Below are positions 10,154 to 21,752 of a DNA stretch of 64,000 bases, piece by piece. How positions within the stretch are numbered: position 1 is the first letter of the stretch; every line of letters begins with the position of its first letter. The notes beneath the pieces are model-generated. The model did no database searches. It was not told the DNA's origin and saw nothing but the letters and a program-made list of their open reading frames with translations. Source of the stretch: Nematopogon swammerdamellus (taxonomy: Eukaryota > Arthropoda > Insecta > Lepidoptera > Adelidae); NCBI GenBank assembly GCA_946902875.1, contig OX336342.1, forward strand, positions 13,757,523-13,821,522, in the 5' to 3' direction. A program made the translations under genes and the position numbers.

Positions 10154-11598
10154 CAACAAACACTAAAGCACCATAAAACAGCTAGACACTTGGATGTGCA
10201 TTGCTGAAGGGTAGCTGTGTATGTCTTCCTCGGGGCCTGTAGCTCTCCGCCTGCTGCGCCGCTGTACATAAAGAGCCTCCAGTACGCTGTCCCTCGCATT
10301 TTCTTTAACGACCTTCAGGGCCTCTATATTCGTTAAGCAGCTGCTTCTTGATGGTCCATTCTCTTTAATTTGTTCTCGGTGCTGGTATTTTAGGGAGAAC
10401 AAAATTAAAGAATCCAAACTAAAAAAAAATGACACTCCGCTATATGTTCCGTTTTTTTACACTTTTTGCAAAGATATTTCACGATAGGTAGGTAAACTTT
10501 TTTGGGACAAATTTTTCATATGATGTGATGTTCTTTTTCATATAATTACCTATTTAATTTCTACATTTATCAACCTTCTGGACAACATTAATTTACAAAA
10601 TCGTGATTGGTCGAATCGTGATTATTAATAATGTCACTGTAATGTTTATTTGTGGAGAATTGGAAATGAGCAACAGTAGTATGAGTAGTTTGCAAATAAT
10701 GCTGTAAGGCATTAAACTCGCTTTTTGTGGCCTTCTTAAAACTGGTGTACAATAAAGTATATTTTTTAGATTTTTGTATTAGTAGTAACCGGCTTTACAC
10801 GGTCGTCAGTGTGTATTCGCCCATATTCCGAATTCGTCTTTAATTTAAGTCTAGCTTCAATTATTGTCTCGCTTCTATGCAAATTAGCTGTGACCGCGTC
10901 TCCGATCGCGGTAAAATCGGTGGAAATTCTATGTAAATTTGTAGACTAGTTTTCGAGTAAATCACATGAAAGCTAACCCAAATTTTTAACTTAAAATTTG
11001 TAACCCAAGTTTTTTTTCAGGTATGTTCACTTCCAGTCCCACTGCTCAGCTCATATGAATAATGGCGTGATGCTATATAGTAGATAACCTGACGGAAAAT
11101 ATATACCGCCAGTAAATAGGTTAAGTCGTTCTTGAGTTATATATAAGCGACCTACATAAATATACCAGACGAGAGTCGTTGGATTATATTATGTAGAGAG
11201 GGATACGGATTATTAAGCCGAACAATACATGTGTAAAGCGAATGAGATCTATCCCGAGCATCTTCTAGGTGAAAAAGCCACAGAGAAATAAGCCGTACTT
11301 ACTTCATTTGCTGCGACCCTTTGTTTAACTTTATCGGCGATAGGGAGACGAACTTGCATGTCGGCTAACTTTTATATTTGCCGGGTGGAGGACAGATACA
11401 CATAATAAGAGTGGACCTGGTGGATAATGATGATCACACAGAGAACATTATGTCGTATCATTACGAGTATGAGTGAAGTGATTTGGTAGTCGTCGCGTCA
11501 TCCTCACATATGTAAAACAACTTATGTTATTAAATATTATGCATATTTGATGTCTCTAAAACAATACAATCATTAATTTCTATAATCATGGAATACCA
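10154..11598. other. AT-rich intergenic, nothing assigned
   Basis: 1.4 kb with no gene, SINE or structured repeat that I recognise. Open frames are short and composition-driven. Confidence 0.4.
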
Positions 11599-11599
11599 T

Positions 11600-11845
11600 T
11601 GTATCCTTACCTATAATAAAATCCAACGTCTGCTTTCTGTCTGAGTGTCTGAGTGTATGTCTGTCTGTCCGCTTATAACTCGAGAACCACTGAACCGATT
11701 TTAATTTTAAAAAAATCTACGGTTAGCTAGATTCTTCCCATCAACTATAGGCTACTTACTATCACGCTAAATGGCTTATGAGGTTAGCAGTGAAGTGAAA
11801 TATGAGAGCGGGCGGAGCCGCGGGCACAGCTTGTCTACTTATAAA
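11600..11845 (+). repeat. Interspersed repeat ending in GCGGGCGGAGCCGCGGGC
   Basis: Contains TGTCTGTCTGTCCGCTTATAAC, then CTCGAGAACCACTGAACCG and ends AGCGGGCGGAGCCGCGGGCA followed by AGCTTGTCTA. The end resembles that of the CTAG-ended elements (12820, 32821), suggesting a related Helitron-like group. Confidence 0.5.
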
Positions 11846-11994
11846 TAGAAATACGAAACTAAGTGATTACTTGATTTGTTATATTCCGTTCTCAATTATC
11901 AATCAAACTAATTGGATAAAGAACCCCCATACACAAAGTATGTTATGCGGATATGATAAATTGAATATGTCGTAAAAAAAACCCACAATCAATA

Positions 11995-12820
11995 CTAATA
12001 ATAAACCTGTAAGGGATGGTCATTGAGTAAGTTACTTTCTTTTATGAGATATTGCGTTTGTAGACTCTAGTATGTATGATACTAAAACTAAATTGACGAT
12101 TTTTAGAAATCTTTTCTGTATCTATGTATGTCCCTCCATAGCTCTTAAACCGATCATTCGAATTCGATGAAACTTAGTATAAGTAAATTTAGCTATACGT
12201 GACACAGGATAGGCTAATTAAAATTTATTCCCGGTTACGCAAAGATGTGGCTTTCATACAACCCGAATTGTTCCGCGCGCCGAAATAAAGGTACGGTAGC
12301 GGGCTTACTTACTTACTTTCTTCTTTTTAACCCCGACGCAAAAAACGGAGGGTGTTATAAGTTTGACGTGTGTGTGTGTCTGTGTGTCTGTCTGTGGCAT
12401 CGTAGCTCCCAAACGGATTAACCGATTTGGATGCGGGTTTTTTTATTAGGAAGTTTGTTTAATCGGGATGGTTCTTAGCTATGTTTGAAATCAAGTAATC
12501 AAGTAATTATGTAATAAAAAAAAATATTATCTTAAAAAGTGGACCGATTTGCATGCGGTTTTTTTTAAAAAGCTTGAAATATAAGTTAAATTACAAATTT
12601 TAAAAACCCCCGACCCTTAAAATGTAAAAAATTATTTCCGTTGACTTACTTAAAGGAGTCGGGGGACCGCTAAGTAAACAAAATATAAAAACTCATAGCT
12701 GCGTGGGAATTTACTTAGCGGTCCAGCGACCAACCACCTTTAAGTAAGTCAACGGAAATTATTTTTTTACATTTGATTAAATACGAATTTCACGCGAGAG
12801 AAGCCGCGGGCAAAAGCTAG
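11995..12820 (+). mobile_element. CTAG-ended family D element, interrupted
   Basis: Begins near GTAAGGGATGGTCATTGAG, passes ATTGCGTTTGTAGACTC and GACACAGGATAGGCTAA, and ends CACGCGAGAGAAGCCGCGGG then CAAAAGCTAG. Comparison with 32740-32821 shows that the host reads TTCTTTTTAAATACAAATTT without interruption there, while here a foldback element separates the two halves at a TTAA. A terminal CTAG after GC-rich palindromic DNA suggests Helitron affinity; that is inference. Confidence 0.7.
12328..12775. mobile_element. TTAA-flanked foldback element, nested
   Basis: Starts TTAACCCCGACGCAAAAAAC, contains GTGTGTGTGTGTCTGTGTG and GGATTAACCGATTTGGATG, and ends in a long hairpin: the arms at about 12598-12690 and 12712-12772 carry ACTTAAAGGAGTCGGGGGAC and its complement. 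It leaves through GATTAAAT, so both sides read TTAA. TTAA duplication is typical of piggyBac-type transposition. Same family as 22941, 23924, 25562 and 48549. Confidence 0.7.
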
Positions 12821-13636
12821 TAAAGAATAAGTAAGAGCTAATTCAGGGATACGCAATAAAGCTTTAACGATAGGTAAAAATATATTATTTATTATAAAGG
12901 CCTATGTTGAATAATTGGAAATTAATTCATAACATACCGGAAATGCATCTGTCTAGTTCATGCTCAATCTGTCATTTAACAGGCAACTACATATTATCTA
13001 ATCTACCTCCAAGTAGCGTTGAAATTCACTCCGATGCATCGTCGGAAATTAGGACATGGCAATTGATTGATGGTGGGTTATCAACGTGCTATGCATCTAA
13101 TTGAAATTTCCTGCTTGAGGACAGATTAGCTGCCGTTTGTTGGAGCTATTTACTAGGCGGCATAATTTCCGGTGCGGATCAGTCCGAATGTGGTCCGAAC
13201 ATGTTGCTTAGAAAGTATGTATGCATGTAATTTCTTCACTAGATAGATGCAAAGCCGATAAAAAATAAGTCCCGACCAGGTTACTGGTCGGGACGGGACG
13301 CATTTTTTCCCGACAAAACTACAATTTCTTGCTAACTTTAAAACCAAATAATTTTTAAAGAAAACTTTTATAGTCATGTTAAATTGCCTTAAAAATGCGA
13401 GAATGATACTCGATTTATTTATAAAACATTTTTTTACACTTCGTACTAAAACTATCAGACAAAAATGTATCTATGATCTGTCTGCAGGCAAAAATTTTGC
13501 GATTTTTTATCGTCCGTTTCATCAAAATCAGTTGGTAGATCCGGAGATATCTTCGTGTGATCGACAGACGGACAGGCATAGTCCCTTTTTTCACGACTTT
13601 GCGACGATACCAGAAAAATAATAAACATTTTATAAA
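12821..13636. other. Intergenic with short hairpin and class C tail
   Basis: No gene. An 11-bp perfect stem with 4-base loop lies at 13269-13294 (GTCCCGACCAG and complement). 13500-13620 holds a degenerate GGAACCC-type 3' end (CATCAAAATCAGTTGGTAGA, GACAGACGGACAGGC, TTTGCGACGATACC). Confidence 0.45.
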
Positions 13637-13790
13637 ACCTCGGGTCCTTCAAGAGGGCCGTGAATAGGCACCCGTCAGGCCAAGACATGGCATTCGCAAC
13701 CCCCCGGCCGAATGTGCAATGTGCATGGGCGTCGTTAGACACCTTATAGGTGGATCGGCGCCACATGTCACGCTTTTTATAAAAAAAAAC
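13637..13790 (+). mobile_element. LINE 3' end (CR1/Jockey-like)
   Basis: Contains CTCGGGTCCTTCAAGAGGGC, CATGGCATTCGCAACC, CGTTAGACACCTTATAGGTG and ends in TTTTTATAAAAAAAAA. The same sequence ends the LINE at 27395-28244 and is found inverted at 21548-21752. Only the last 150 bp remain, the usual result of incomplete reverse transcription. Confidence 0.8.
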
Positions 13791-14391
13791 AAACGAAGGA
13801 AATAACAAGAAAAGTTGATCGAGAACGCTGTATTCAGGCGTGTAGAAGCAAGTGTTCGCAAACAGAGGGAGCCAGACTACAATGTTTTAGATCAACTTAC
13901 CTTATGATATTTATTTCTTTTCTCCTAATTGTCTATTATAAAATTTTATAATTTTGTTTAATACACGGTTTACACAGGTAGACCAAGGAACGAACGAAAC
14001 GTAGAAATGTGAGATAATTTCTGGATACGCGAATGTGCTGAAATGGAATAAATTTTTTTTCGTAGTGATAAATTGGTATACAAAATTGTTCTCCTCTCAC
14101 GCATATACCTATCGCTTAGGCTACCGCTCTGCGTTATTTCGTAACAAGCTATCAGAGAGGAAAGCTAACATTTCCAATATTTCCCTCGCATTGCGGCGGG
14201 CCTACCTTCGCGTGTATTTGCTGAGCCTCTAACAAACAACCTTTTCAAAGCAATCGCTCGAGATAGCCGGAGGCGCGCCGACCTACCTGCCGCGCCGCTC
14301 GGCGGACCGACCGACGAGACGGAGGCGGGGAAACGTAGGTACTACTGTGCCTACCTAGCACTAGGAACCTCGGAGCAGTGAAATGCACGAT
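13791..14391. other. Unassigned intergenic with small GC islet
   Basis: GC islet at 14265-14335 (GGCGCGCCGACCTACCTGCC). No supported gene. Confidence 0.35.
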
Positions 14392-14616
14392 TCCTTCATC
14401 GCAGCGCAGGAGAGTTTTGATGCAGAGGACAAACTGCACTATGGGAGTTTTCAACGTAACTTAACAAAAACGACATGCGCCGCCTCAACATTACGTTAAG
14501 GTTAAATTATAGATTCTGTAATTTAACCGTGGTAATTTTTTTTAAACCACCATAATCTCTGTACTCGCATAGTGCAGTTTGTCCTCTGAGCCAAAACTCT
14601 CTCCTGCGATGAAGGA
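14392..14616. repeat. Inverted-repeat element with ~50-bp arms
   Basis: Arms 14392-14448 and 14563-14616 are near-perfect complements (left TCCTTCATCGCAGCGCAGGA, GAGGACAAACTGCACTATG). The spacer of about 115 bp carries ACGACATGCGCCGCCTCAAC, which recurs at 26557-26577 beside another perfect palindrome. A MITE or foldback insertion is the simplest reading. Confidence 0.65.
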
Positions 14617-15594
14617 CTCGTGTGAAATGCTACCTTCAGCGCGCTACAGTCGAGGCTACATGCTATAAACGAGGCGACGGACGATATGACGATATTCCGC
14701 CAAGATTTTTATTTACTACAACCAACTAATACCTCCACAAAAAGAAGCCCATTTATTATTTTCTATAGCAGGAGCTATGCTTCAGACTGTGTTGAATTTG
14801 CGTTTTCTTACTTATAGTTATTTTGAATCTATTTACAATTTTTAAATTTGAGTTATCATCGCATAAAAGACAAAGTTACGAATCGAGTCAGATATGAGCA
14901 CATGAATCTATCACAACGTGCAGTCACTAGGGTTATAATCAACTTTTCAGCAGCGTGTACGTGGTTAAAATTGTTTTGTGTGTTTATCAAGTACGCAGCA
15001 GATCAATATGCAACAGTCGTCCCGCGCGCAGGCAGGCAGCCCGGCACACACACACAACACGCCACACACGGAGTCGACACACGTCGCCACGCGGCCACAC
15101 GCCGCCTGAGAGCCGAGCAGACGTAGGGCCGCGAACGAACTAATCACTTTCCCCATTTCCCCGTCGTTAGTATGCAGCCTGAGTTTTTACCTGGGGCGTG
15201 TTTTTTGTCATATTGAATAAGGAGCTTCGTATAAATATGGCCCCCGGCCAGCACCCGTGAACGAGATAAAATAAAAGAAGGTGCAGATAAAAAGATATCT
15301 TTAAATCTTTTGAGTCGGTCGCGTAGGTACGATATTCAAAGAAGCCTAACAAATTTGCGGTGATGTGGGTACGCTGAACCTCCAAGAGACCGGCCGACCG
15401 AACGCCGAGTAATTCTAACAACGTATGGCGATAGTATCATATTTATCTCTTTGCCATTGTTTTGGCACTTTATCGGTAGAGCTTAAAGAAATCAATACAA
15501 AGAAAACCCCAAAGCAAAAAAAAATTTAAACGTATAATATTACTTATGTATATGTTAATTAGGTAAATAAAATATTGTAGTAACATTAAAAGCA
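14617..15594. other. Unassigned intergenic
   Basis: No gene. CA/CGC-rich stretch at 15015-15115 (CGGCACACACACACAACACG) opens frames on both strands by composition. Remainder AT-rich. Confidence 0.35.
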
Positions 15595-16084
15595 TCAGTT
15601 CACCAAGGTGTTATGGGCTGACATTATGGATGTTTTTTTTTTTTTTTTTTTTATGGAAACTGACACGGTTGGCTACATCACCTACAACGTCCGTGATGTC
15701 AGCCCATAACACCGGGTGAACTAGGTGCCATGTCAGTGCTTCCCCCTTTGCCGGCTACACTGAACTGGTCGGAAAACACAAACTATTTACATAGCCGTTT
15801 AGACCGACGTTTCATTCAGTGCGGTGGTACCAACCCGGGCGGGTTAAACCCTACCACCAAGTAAGATTAGGAGGGAAGGGACCTACAGTTTTACGAGGAA
15901 TCCGAACCCGGTCAGCCTCCAACGGTCAGCGGTCACCCATCCAAGTACTGACCGCACCCAGCGTTGCATTTCAATATTCAATAGCATTCAATAGCGACAG
16001 TTGACTGTCTGCACCACTGAGCTAACGAGGCTGAATGTTGTAGGTGAAGGCCGACAGCCGCGTCAGTTTCCATAAAAAAATATG
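15595..16084. mobile_element. SINE-A inserted into another SINE-A
   Basis: The outer copy (plus strand) is present as its 3' end only: TCAGTTCACCAAGGTGTTAT...ATTATGGATG at 15595-15630, then ATGTTGTAGGTGAAGGCCGA...GTCAGTTTCCAT and A-run at 16034-16079. The inner copy (minus strand, about 15631-16033) is full length, from poly-T to GAGCTAACGAGGCTGA. The outer sequence resumes where it left off, which fixes the order of events. Confidence 0.85.
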
Positions 16085-16385
16085 TACACTATGAATGTTT
16101 ACCCAATTACCCACCGACTAGTATTGTGAGAAAATGTTTTAGTTTAAGATTCCCTCAGTGCCAGCAAGCCCGACCAAGGCGCTTGTTAGAACAGGTTTAT
16201 ATTGGAAAAAGGATGCTACAGGTGTTGCGTTGTCTGCTCAACTTGGTCGTTGCTCAAGCAGTCACGATGTAAAAATATGTAGGCAATAATAAATTCTAAC
16301 CGTAGATTTAATCTCAAAGATACGTGTCATCGGGCGCGTTGTAAATAGAGGGAAAATACAATAATAATTGCCTATAATATTTTGA
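16085..16385. other. Unassigned intergenic
   Basis: 300 bp without a recognisable element. Confidence 0.4.
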
Positions 16386-16600
16386 CATATTTTTTTTATG
16401 AAAACTGACACAGTTGGCTACATCACCTACAACATCCATGATGTCAGCCCATAACACAGGGTGAACTAGGTGCCATGTCAGTGCTTCCCTTCATTTCATG
16501 TCGGCTACACTGAACTGGACGGAAAACAAGAACTACTTACATAGTCGTTTCGACCGACGTTTCATTTAGTGCGGTGGTTCCAACCCGGGCGGAATAAACT
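16386..16600 (-). mobile_element. SINE-A copy, 5' truncated
   Basis: Poly-T, ATGAAAACTGACACAGTTGG, through to CCAACCCGGGCGGAATAAAC, stopping inside the core. Confidence 0.85.
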
Positions 16601-16735
16601 AAATATATCGGTTTAATCTTCTACTAAAGTGCATCTAACATAATTAATACTCCATAAAATTATGTAACTAATTGAACGTGTCAAATTCAATCTAAATGAG
16701 CTTCAACTTCAACATACCTACATAATTACATTACT

Positions 16736-16935
16736 CAGTCAGTCAGCGTGTAAGCGTCCACTGCTGGACATAGCCTCTCCAATTTTCCTGCAGTCCTCCC
16801 GACCTTCAGCGGTACGGAACCATTGATTTCCGCCGACGTACTTGATGTCGTCACACTCCGTTTTCCTGTCCACGGCCACCAGCGCGTGGGAGTGGGTTAC
16901 TGCCCACACCTGCAGAGCACAAGCGCAGCACATTG
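16736..16935 (-). mobile_element. LINE C-terminal coding fragment (RTE-like)
   Basis: Minus-strand translation includes DDIKYVGGNQWFRTAEGRE and a Cys/Arg/Ile stretch ending at MSSSGRLHAD. The DNA (complement of GTCCACTGCTGGACATAGCC) is the standard 3' coding end of a LINE group common in Lepidoptera. About 65 codons remain, then an unrelated junction. No reverse transcriptase domain present. Confidence 0.65.
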
Positions 16936-18704
16936 AGCAATGTTTGCTTCAATATTTTGCGACCAATATAAATGTATTTTCGACGCGTGCACGTACGAGT
17001 GAGGGGAGAAGGTGCGGGTCGGAGCGGGCGGGGACGAGCGGACTACTATCGCTAGGACTGCGACTAGCTAGGGGCTAGTTATGAAGCTCCAAATTAGCCG
17101 TTAATTAATAAACTTGCTCTGTCTCCTCTGTGGAGGCCGTCACTCACGTCTCGCTTTAGTTGGAGTCTGTACGTGCTATTGTGGCACGTCACTATAGATA
17201 TGTATATTTATATGGCTATGTTATGTTTCATTTTTATTGCAGCGGAATACTAATTCACACCGTGACGAATCGAAATTATTTTGGTGTTTAGTGACGACGT
17301 GAATATGAAGTATCAAATCAATGGTATTTTATATTAACCACATTGCATCTAGCAAATAGCATTAACCTCTCTCTGAAACCTAGTGTGCAATATAGTCTGA
17401 CCCTAAAGTGTATTGTATTCATTTTTGTTTGCAAAACTGGTGTGCACTATTATAGTTATATTTTTAGTCTAACTAAAGCAATATGTATTTAAAGTCATAT
17501 TTTTTCCGAAACTTGATTGTGCATAGGCTAAGCTATGTAGGCCTGTTATTACTGTAGCTGTAAGCTACTCTGGATAAGCTGTCTCGTAATGGCAAGATAT
17601 GTTTCGTGCACGTAGAAATAATTGGTCTACTAGTACTCTTGGTCCTACATCGTTACTCGCCGAGGCCGCCCCGGCCCCTCCGTCGTCGCATGTACGTCGG
17701 GCACGAGGGAGCAAGTATGTGTGTCAGTGGGTTAGTTATTTTGCGACCGTATCGCCTCAGCTTCCTAAAATATACGGCGCGTCCCGTGTCCGGAGTTAAA
17801 GTGGCCGTACATGCTTCCCAAATTGATAGTACTAGATGTTATAATATAAACCAGTCGAGTGTGAATATATTTTACTTGCTGCCGAATTCATCGCAGCTGA
17901 AACCGAAAATGAAAAGAATCGAACTTATATGAAATGAATTTATTCCACAGAAACTACATGAAACTACAGTACAGTATACTTATATGTAATGTGGAATACC
18001 TAATATTTATTTTATTTTAGTGACTGAACTAGGGCGAGACGTTGCCACCAAACTAGGCTAGGCCTGGCAATTTGTAAGTTTCACAGATCTAGTCTGTACG
18101 AATAAAAAAAAACATAAATTTAACCACAACAATGGGGTGTTTAAAATGCTGACAAAGGGTTTAATTTATTATGTGTACATGAAAAGTTTGGCTGAAAGAA
18201 ATTTACTTTATTTTTACATAAGTCCGCCCTTGAATCTCGTGTTATACGTGTTATAAGTGTGTTCTTTTTTTCAAATGTTATGCATCACCTAATCATACGA
18301 TCTAATAAAGCATGTACCGAAGCCAGCAACACGCAATATTCACGTGATTTGCAAAATAACTGAAATACTCAGAGCGAGTCCGCGGCTGCTCGCCAGCTCT
18401 ATCGCATTAGCATGTCATGTTTTATGTACGGAATTTATCACGAATTATTGGGTCGATTTTCAGATGCCAGTCAACGGCGTTATTCAGTTAACGATGATGG
18501 CTCGGACTATTCCAAACCGCTTCATGTGAAAATTTCAGTTGAAATAATTTCATTTGCAGTTATTATTTCAAAGTACTTCTGCGATTGTCACAAATCATGC
18601 GCTATCTTAGCTAAGTCAGTTGACAACACGGGAGCCTTCTCTCTATACTTTATAGGTATGCCGATTTGCCTTTTGGCTGTAATCGTTGATATAATAAATT
18701 TATA
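16936..18704. other. Intergenic, no supported gene
   Basis: A purine-skewed GC islet at 16985-17075 (GGGTCGGAGCGGGCGGGGAC) and a mixed GC stretch at 17640-17720. The 97-codon open frame near 18412-18705 has no recognisable domain, and its composition matches the surroundings, so I leave it uncalled. Confidence 0.35.
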
Positions 18705-18946
18705 AGATAAGGACAAGATGACGTGCATAAGGGCGACAGGTTAGCCACCTCTCACCTTGGCACGGTCCTTCCACGGAGTCATGTAGCAGGTTGGCCTTCG
18801 TGCCTTACTTGCTGCTTAAGAGTTATCTTGTCCTAATACTTTGCTAAATGTGGTTGTCGGTGTTGTGCTGTAATTACAAGATTAGATTATGATTTAATAA
18901 GATTATGGACTGATACAGGCTGATGATGATGATGATGATTGATTAC
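18705..18946 (+). mobile_element. Possible LINE 3' UTR ending in GATGAT microsatellite
   Basis: CGACAGGTTAGCCACCTCTC...CTTGGCACGGTCCTTCCACG, then GACTGATACAGGCTGATGAT and five more GAT units at about 18920-18940. Many Lepidoptera LINEs end this way; no coding part is left, so the call is weak. Confidence 0.35.
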
Positions 18947-19049
18947 ACTAAGTGCTCCAGCACATTTCATGTCGTTATTACTGCGAATATGTACAAGGAG
19001 ATAATAATGGACATAAATCCCATATCATTTCTATATCTGGCCACACCCT

Positions 19050-19390
19050 GGCATGTCCGGCTACATCACCTACTTACACCCGTGATGTCAGCCCATCACA
19101 CCTTGGTGAACTAGTGCGTTTCCTTTGGTCGTTCTGGCTACATTAAACTGAAGGCAAAAGACAAACTATTGCATATATACATATATATAGCACCAATATG
19201 GACGGCCTAATCAGTGCCTGAGGTTTTACCTGAGGCTTTTTTTTTGTCATATAAGGGAAAAGATCTCAGTTTTACTTGCAATCCGAACAACAGTCAGCTT
19301 CAACAGTCGGATGATCAGCCATCTAAAGCGACCGCGCCCGTTATGCACGCCGACCGACACATCGCACCGCCCAGGTACCGAGGACGACAA
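19050..19390 (-). mobile_element. SINE-A copy, old and rearranged
   Basis: TCCGGCTACATCACCTACTT and GATGTCAGCCCATCACACC mark the tail. TTTACTTGCAATCCGAACAA and CGACCGCGCCCGTTATGC mark remnants of the head about 200 bp away. Divergence is much higher than in other copies. Confidence 0.55.
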
Positions 19391-19678
19391 TACATTTGAA
19401 ATTGTTTTGGAATCGTACGTGGCTAAAGTACGAAATACCCTAGTCGCAAATGTTTTCAAAAAATTTCTTCAACTCTTCATTGGACCGATCAAGTCAAATG
19501 CTTTCTCAAATATACCTTGAAAACGGCTCTACGAATACGCATTATGGAAACAGGTAGGTACCTACATCATGTCGGAACATACACGATACGAACTTTCGAT
19601 ATTTTCACATATTTGTTTGTCGACGTATCGCGGCGTGTTTGAGCACCGCAGCGCAGTAGACGCGGGCGGGCGGCGGAG
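19391..19678. other. Unassigned flank of hAT-like element
   Basis: AT-rich then GC-rich (CGCGGGCGGGCGGCGGAGGC). This GC islet is the target into which the next element inserted. Confidence 0.4.
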
Positions 19679-20150
19679 GCGGCGGCCAGGGCCGGATCTA
19701 GGGGGGGGCGGGAAGGGGCACTTGCCCCGGGCGGCAAGATTGGGGGGGCGGCAAAATCACACCCATAAACATAAAGATAAATTGTAAATTACTTATAAAA
19801 TATGTATTTGATTTCGATTCGATAAGAATGGTCGCGAAATAATTCGTGTAATGGTAAAGGAGCGGAGGCGTTGATCCGGGTGGCGGAGGGGGCAGGGGGC
19901 GGCGCAGCGGCTAGTCTAGTAAGCGAGCGTCGCCGCCCCGCCTCGCGCCGCGCGCCGTAGCGTAGTCGGTCGGTCGGCCGAACGAGCGGCATACGTTCGG
20001 CAGCGGCGCGGCGGCGGTAGAGCGGCACCCGCTCCGCTCGCGCGCGTGGTTGGATCGCACGCCCAATCAGTTCTATTTATATTTTTAGAAAAAAATATAT
20101 CTATTTGGTTTTCGAGATAATTTGTTTTAATGTCTCTATAAAGGAACCTA

Positions 20151-20247
20151 GAAATAAAAAAAATCGAACCCTAGAGTTGAAGGCGGTCGGTTATTTTTGC
20201 TTGCTTTAGCACCGCCTTCAACTCTAGGGTTAGATTTTTTTTATTTC
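20151..20247. repeat. Hairpin, 37-bp arms
   Basis: Arms 20151-20187 and 20211-20247 (CCTAGAGTTGAAGGCGGT and complement) differ at one position; the loop is 23 bases. Downstream at 20500-20540 the phrase CTTTTTTTGAAGTCGGTTAA suggests the TTAA-flanked end of an interspersed element to which the hairpin belongs. Confidence 0.7.
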
Positions 20248-21547
20248 ATGCATTTTTGAAGGCGGTTTTTATATTTTTTTTAATAGTTTTTTATTTCACT
20301 GTTTTTTTAGTAATTTTTTGCTAATGTACTCGGCGGAATCGCTCCGCCTTCGGCCTCGCGATTCCGCCTCGCTTTCCAATCCGATCTGGACCAAATGGAA
20401 ATGGGACCACACGGGAAGCACCAGCTTTCAAATAAAAAAAGAATCATCAAAATCGGTTCACGCAGTCGAAAGTTCTGACGGGACAAACATAAAAAAAATA
20501 CAGTCGAATTGAGAACTTCCTCCTTTTTTTGAAGTCGGTTAAAAAAAAGATGTTTTGTACTTAAATGTCAAACTACCAAATTCACTTTACAAAGATGTAG
20601 GTTTTGCTTTTGCTTTTTGAAGAAGTTAACATCACTACTTTTTTAGGTATTTAACAATCGAAAAATTTCGATTTTTTTTATCGGCGTGGCCTGTATTAAT
20701 TGATGTGATATTGATTGATTGATATTGATATACCGATATTGATCGGCGGCGCGGCGGAGGTGGCTCCACTCCGCGCCCACACGCATCGCCTTAGGCCAAT
20801 CCAGTCAGTATTATTTTGCTCGTATACATTAAATAAAAAATGAAATTATGGTTTAATTTTTATTTTATTGATTCCTGTATTTAATTTTTCCAGACATTTC
20901 TTTTTTAATACCGATATACAGGATGTTTCATGATAGGGTTTCGTAACTTCAGGGTAGGAAAGCGGTCCATATTTGAAGTCGAAAAGCTCTAAAACTTTTT
21001 CCCAGATTCGGTCATTTTATAGTACATTTTGGTGAAAATCGTTTCATCGAGCTTTGGTTGACGGATAACGTCCACCTTTATTTAAATAAAAATAAAATGA
21101 CTAACTTACATGCTTAACTAGTAGAATTGTACTGTATGTAGGTAATTCCAAAAACTTAAATTTGAATGACATCAAAAGAAAAAGGGCACTGGACTAGGTC
21201 ATTTCACTCCCTAGACCTCCCAGCACTGTTGACAAATCTCACTGTCCATCGAGTTTTTATAACAATTTTAAATGTTTGTATGAAACAAAAAATACAGAAT
21301 TTCGATTTGAGTAATAAGGATTTTTATCTTCTAATAATGAGTACTTTCTATTCCTGAAGTTTCTCAAGCTTATCCTGAAACAGCCTGCATATACTATTTT
21401 GTGTACTGATCATTTTGTGGTACATACAAAATAAATACCTGTAGACTATTTTTAGTGTACTACTATTTTTAGTGTATAAAAAAGATGTAAAATATATAAT
21501 TTCTTTTTTGCATATGAAAAAGATTTGAGTTATTTTTTTATTTTATT

Positions 21548-21752
21548 TTTTTTATTGACAGCGCGACATATGGCGCCGACGAGGGCGCCGATCCACCCAT
21601 AAGGTGTCTAACGACGCCTGTGGACATTCGGTCGTATGCGGGGGTTGCGAATACCATGTAGGCCTGACAGGTGCCCATTCACGCCCCTCTAGAAGGACCC
21701 GAGACTGTACTTGGGGGAAATATATGGGCAGGGAGAGCATTCCAGAGTTTAC
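21548..21752 (-). mobile_element. LINE 3' end, inverted
   Basis: Complement of the 13637 and 28100 LINE ends: GATCCACCCATAAGGTGTCT, CCTGACAGGTGCCCATTCAC, GGACCCGAGACTG. Inserted inside the hAT-like element, so younger than it. Confidence 0.75.

Noticed and set aside
17599..17932. Overlapping frames of 66 and 108 codons as a gene
   Set aside because: Two overlapping frames with no domain over a GC-rich patch; no splice signals that would extend them.
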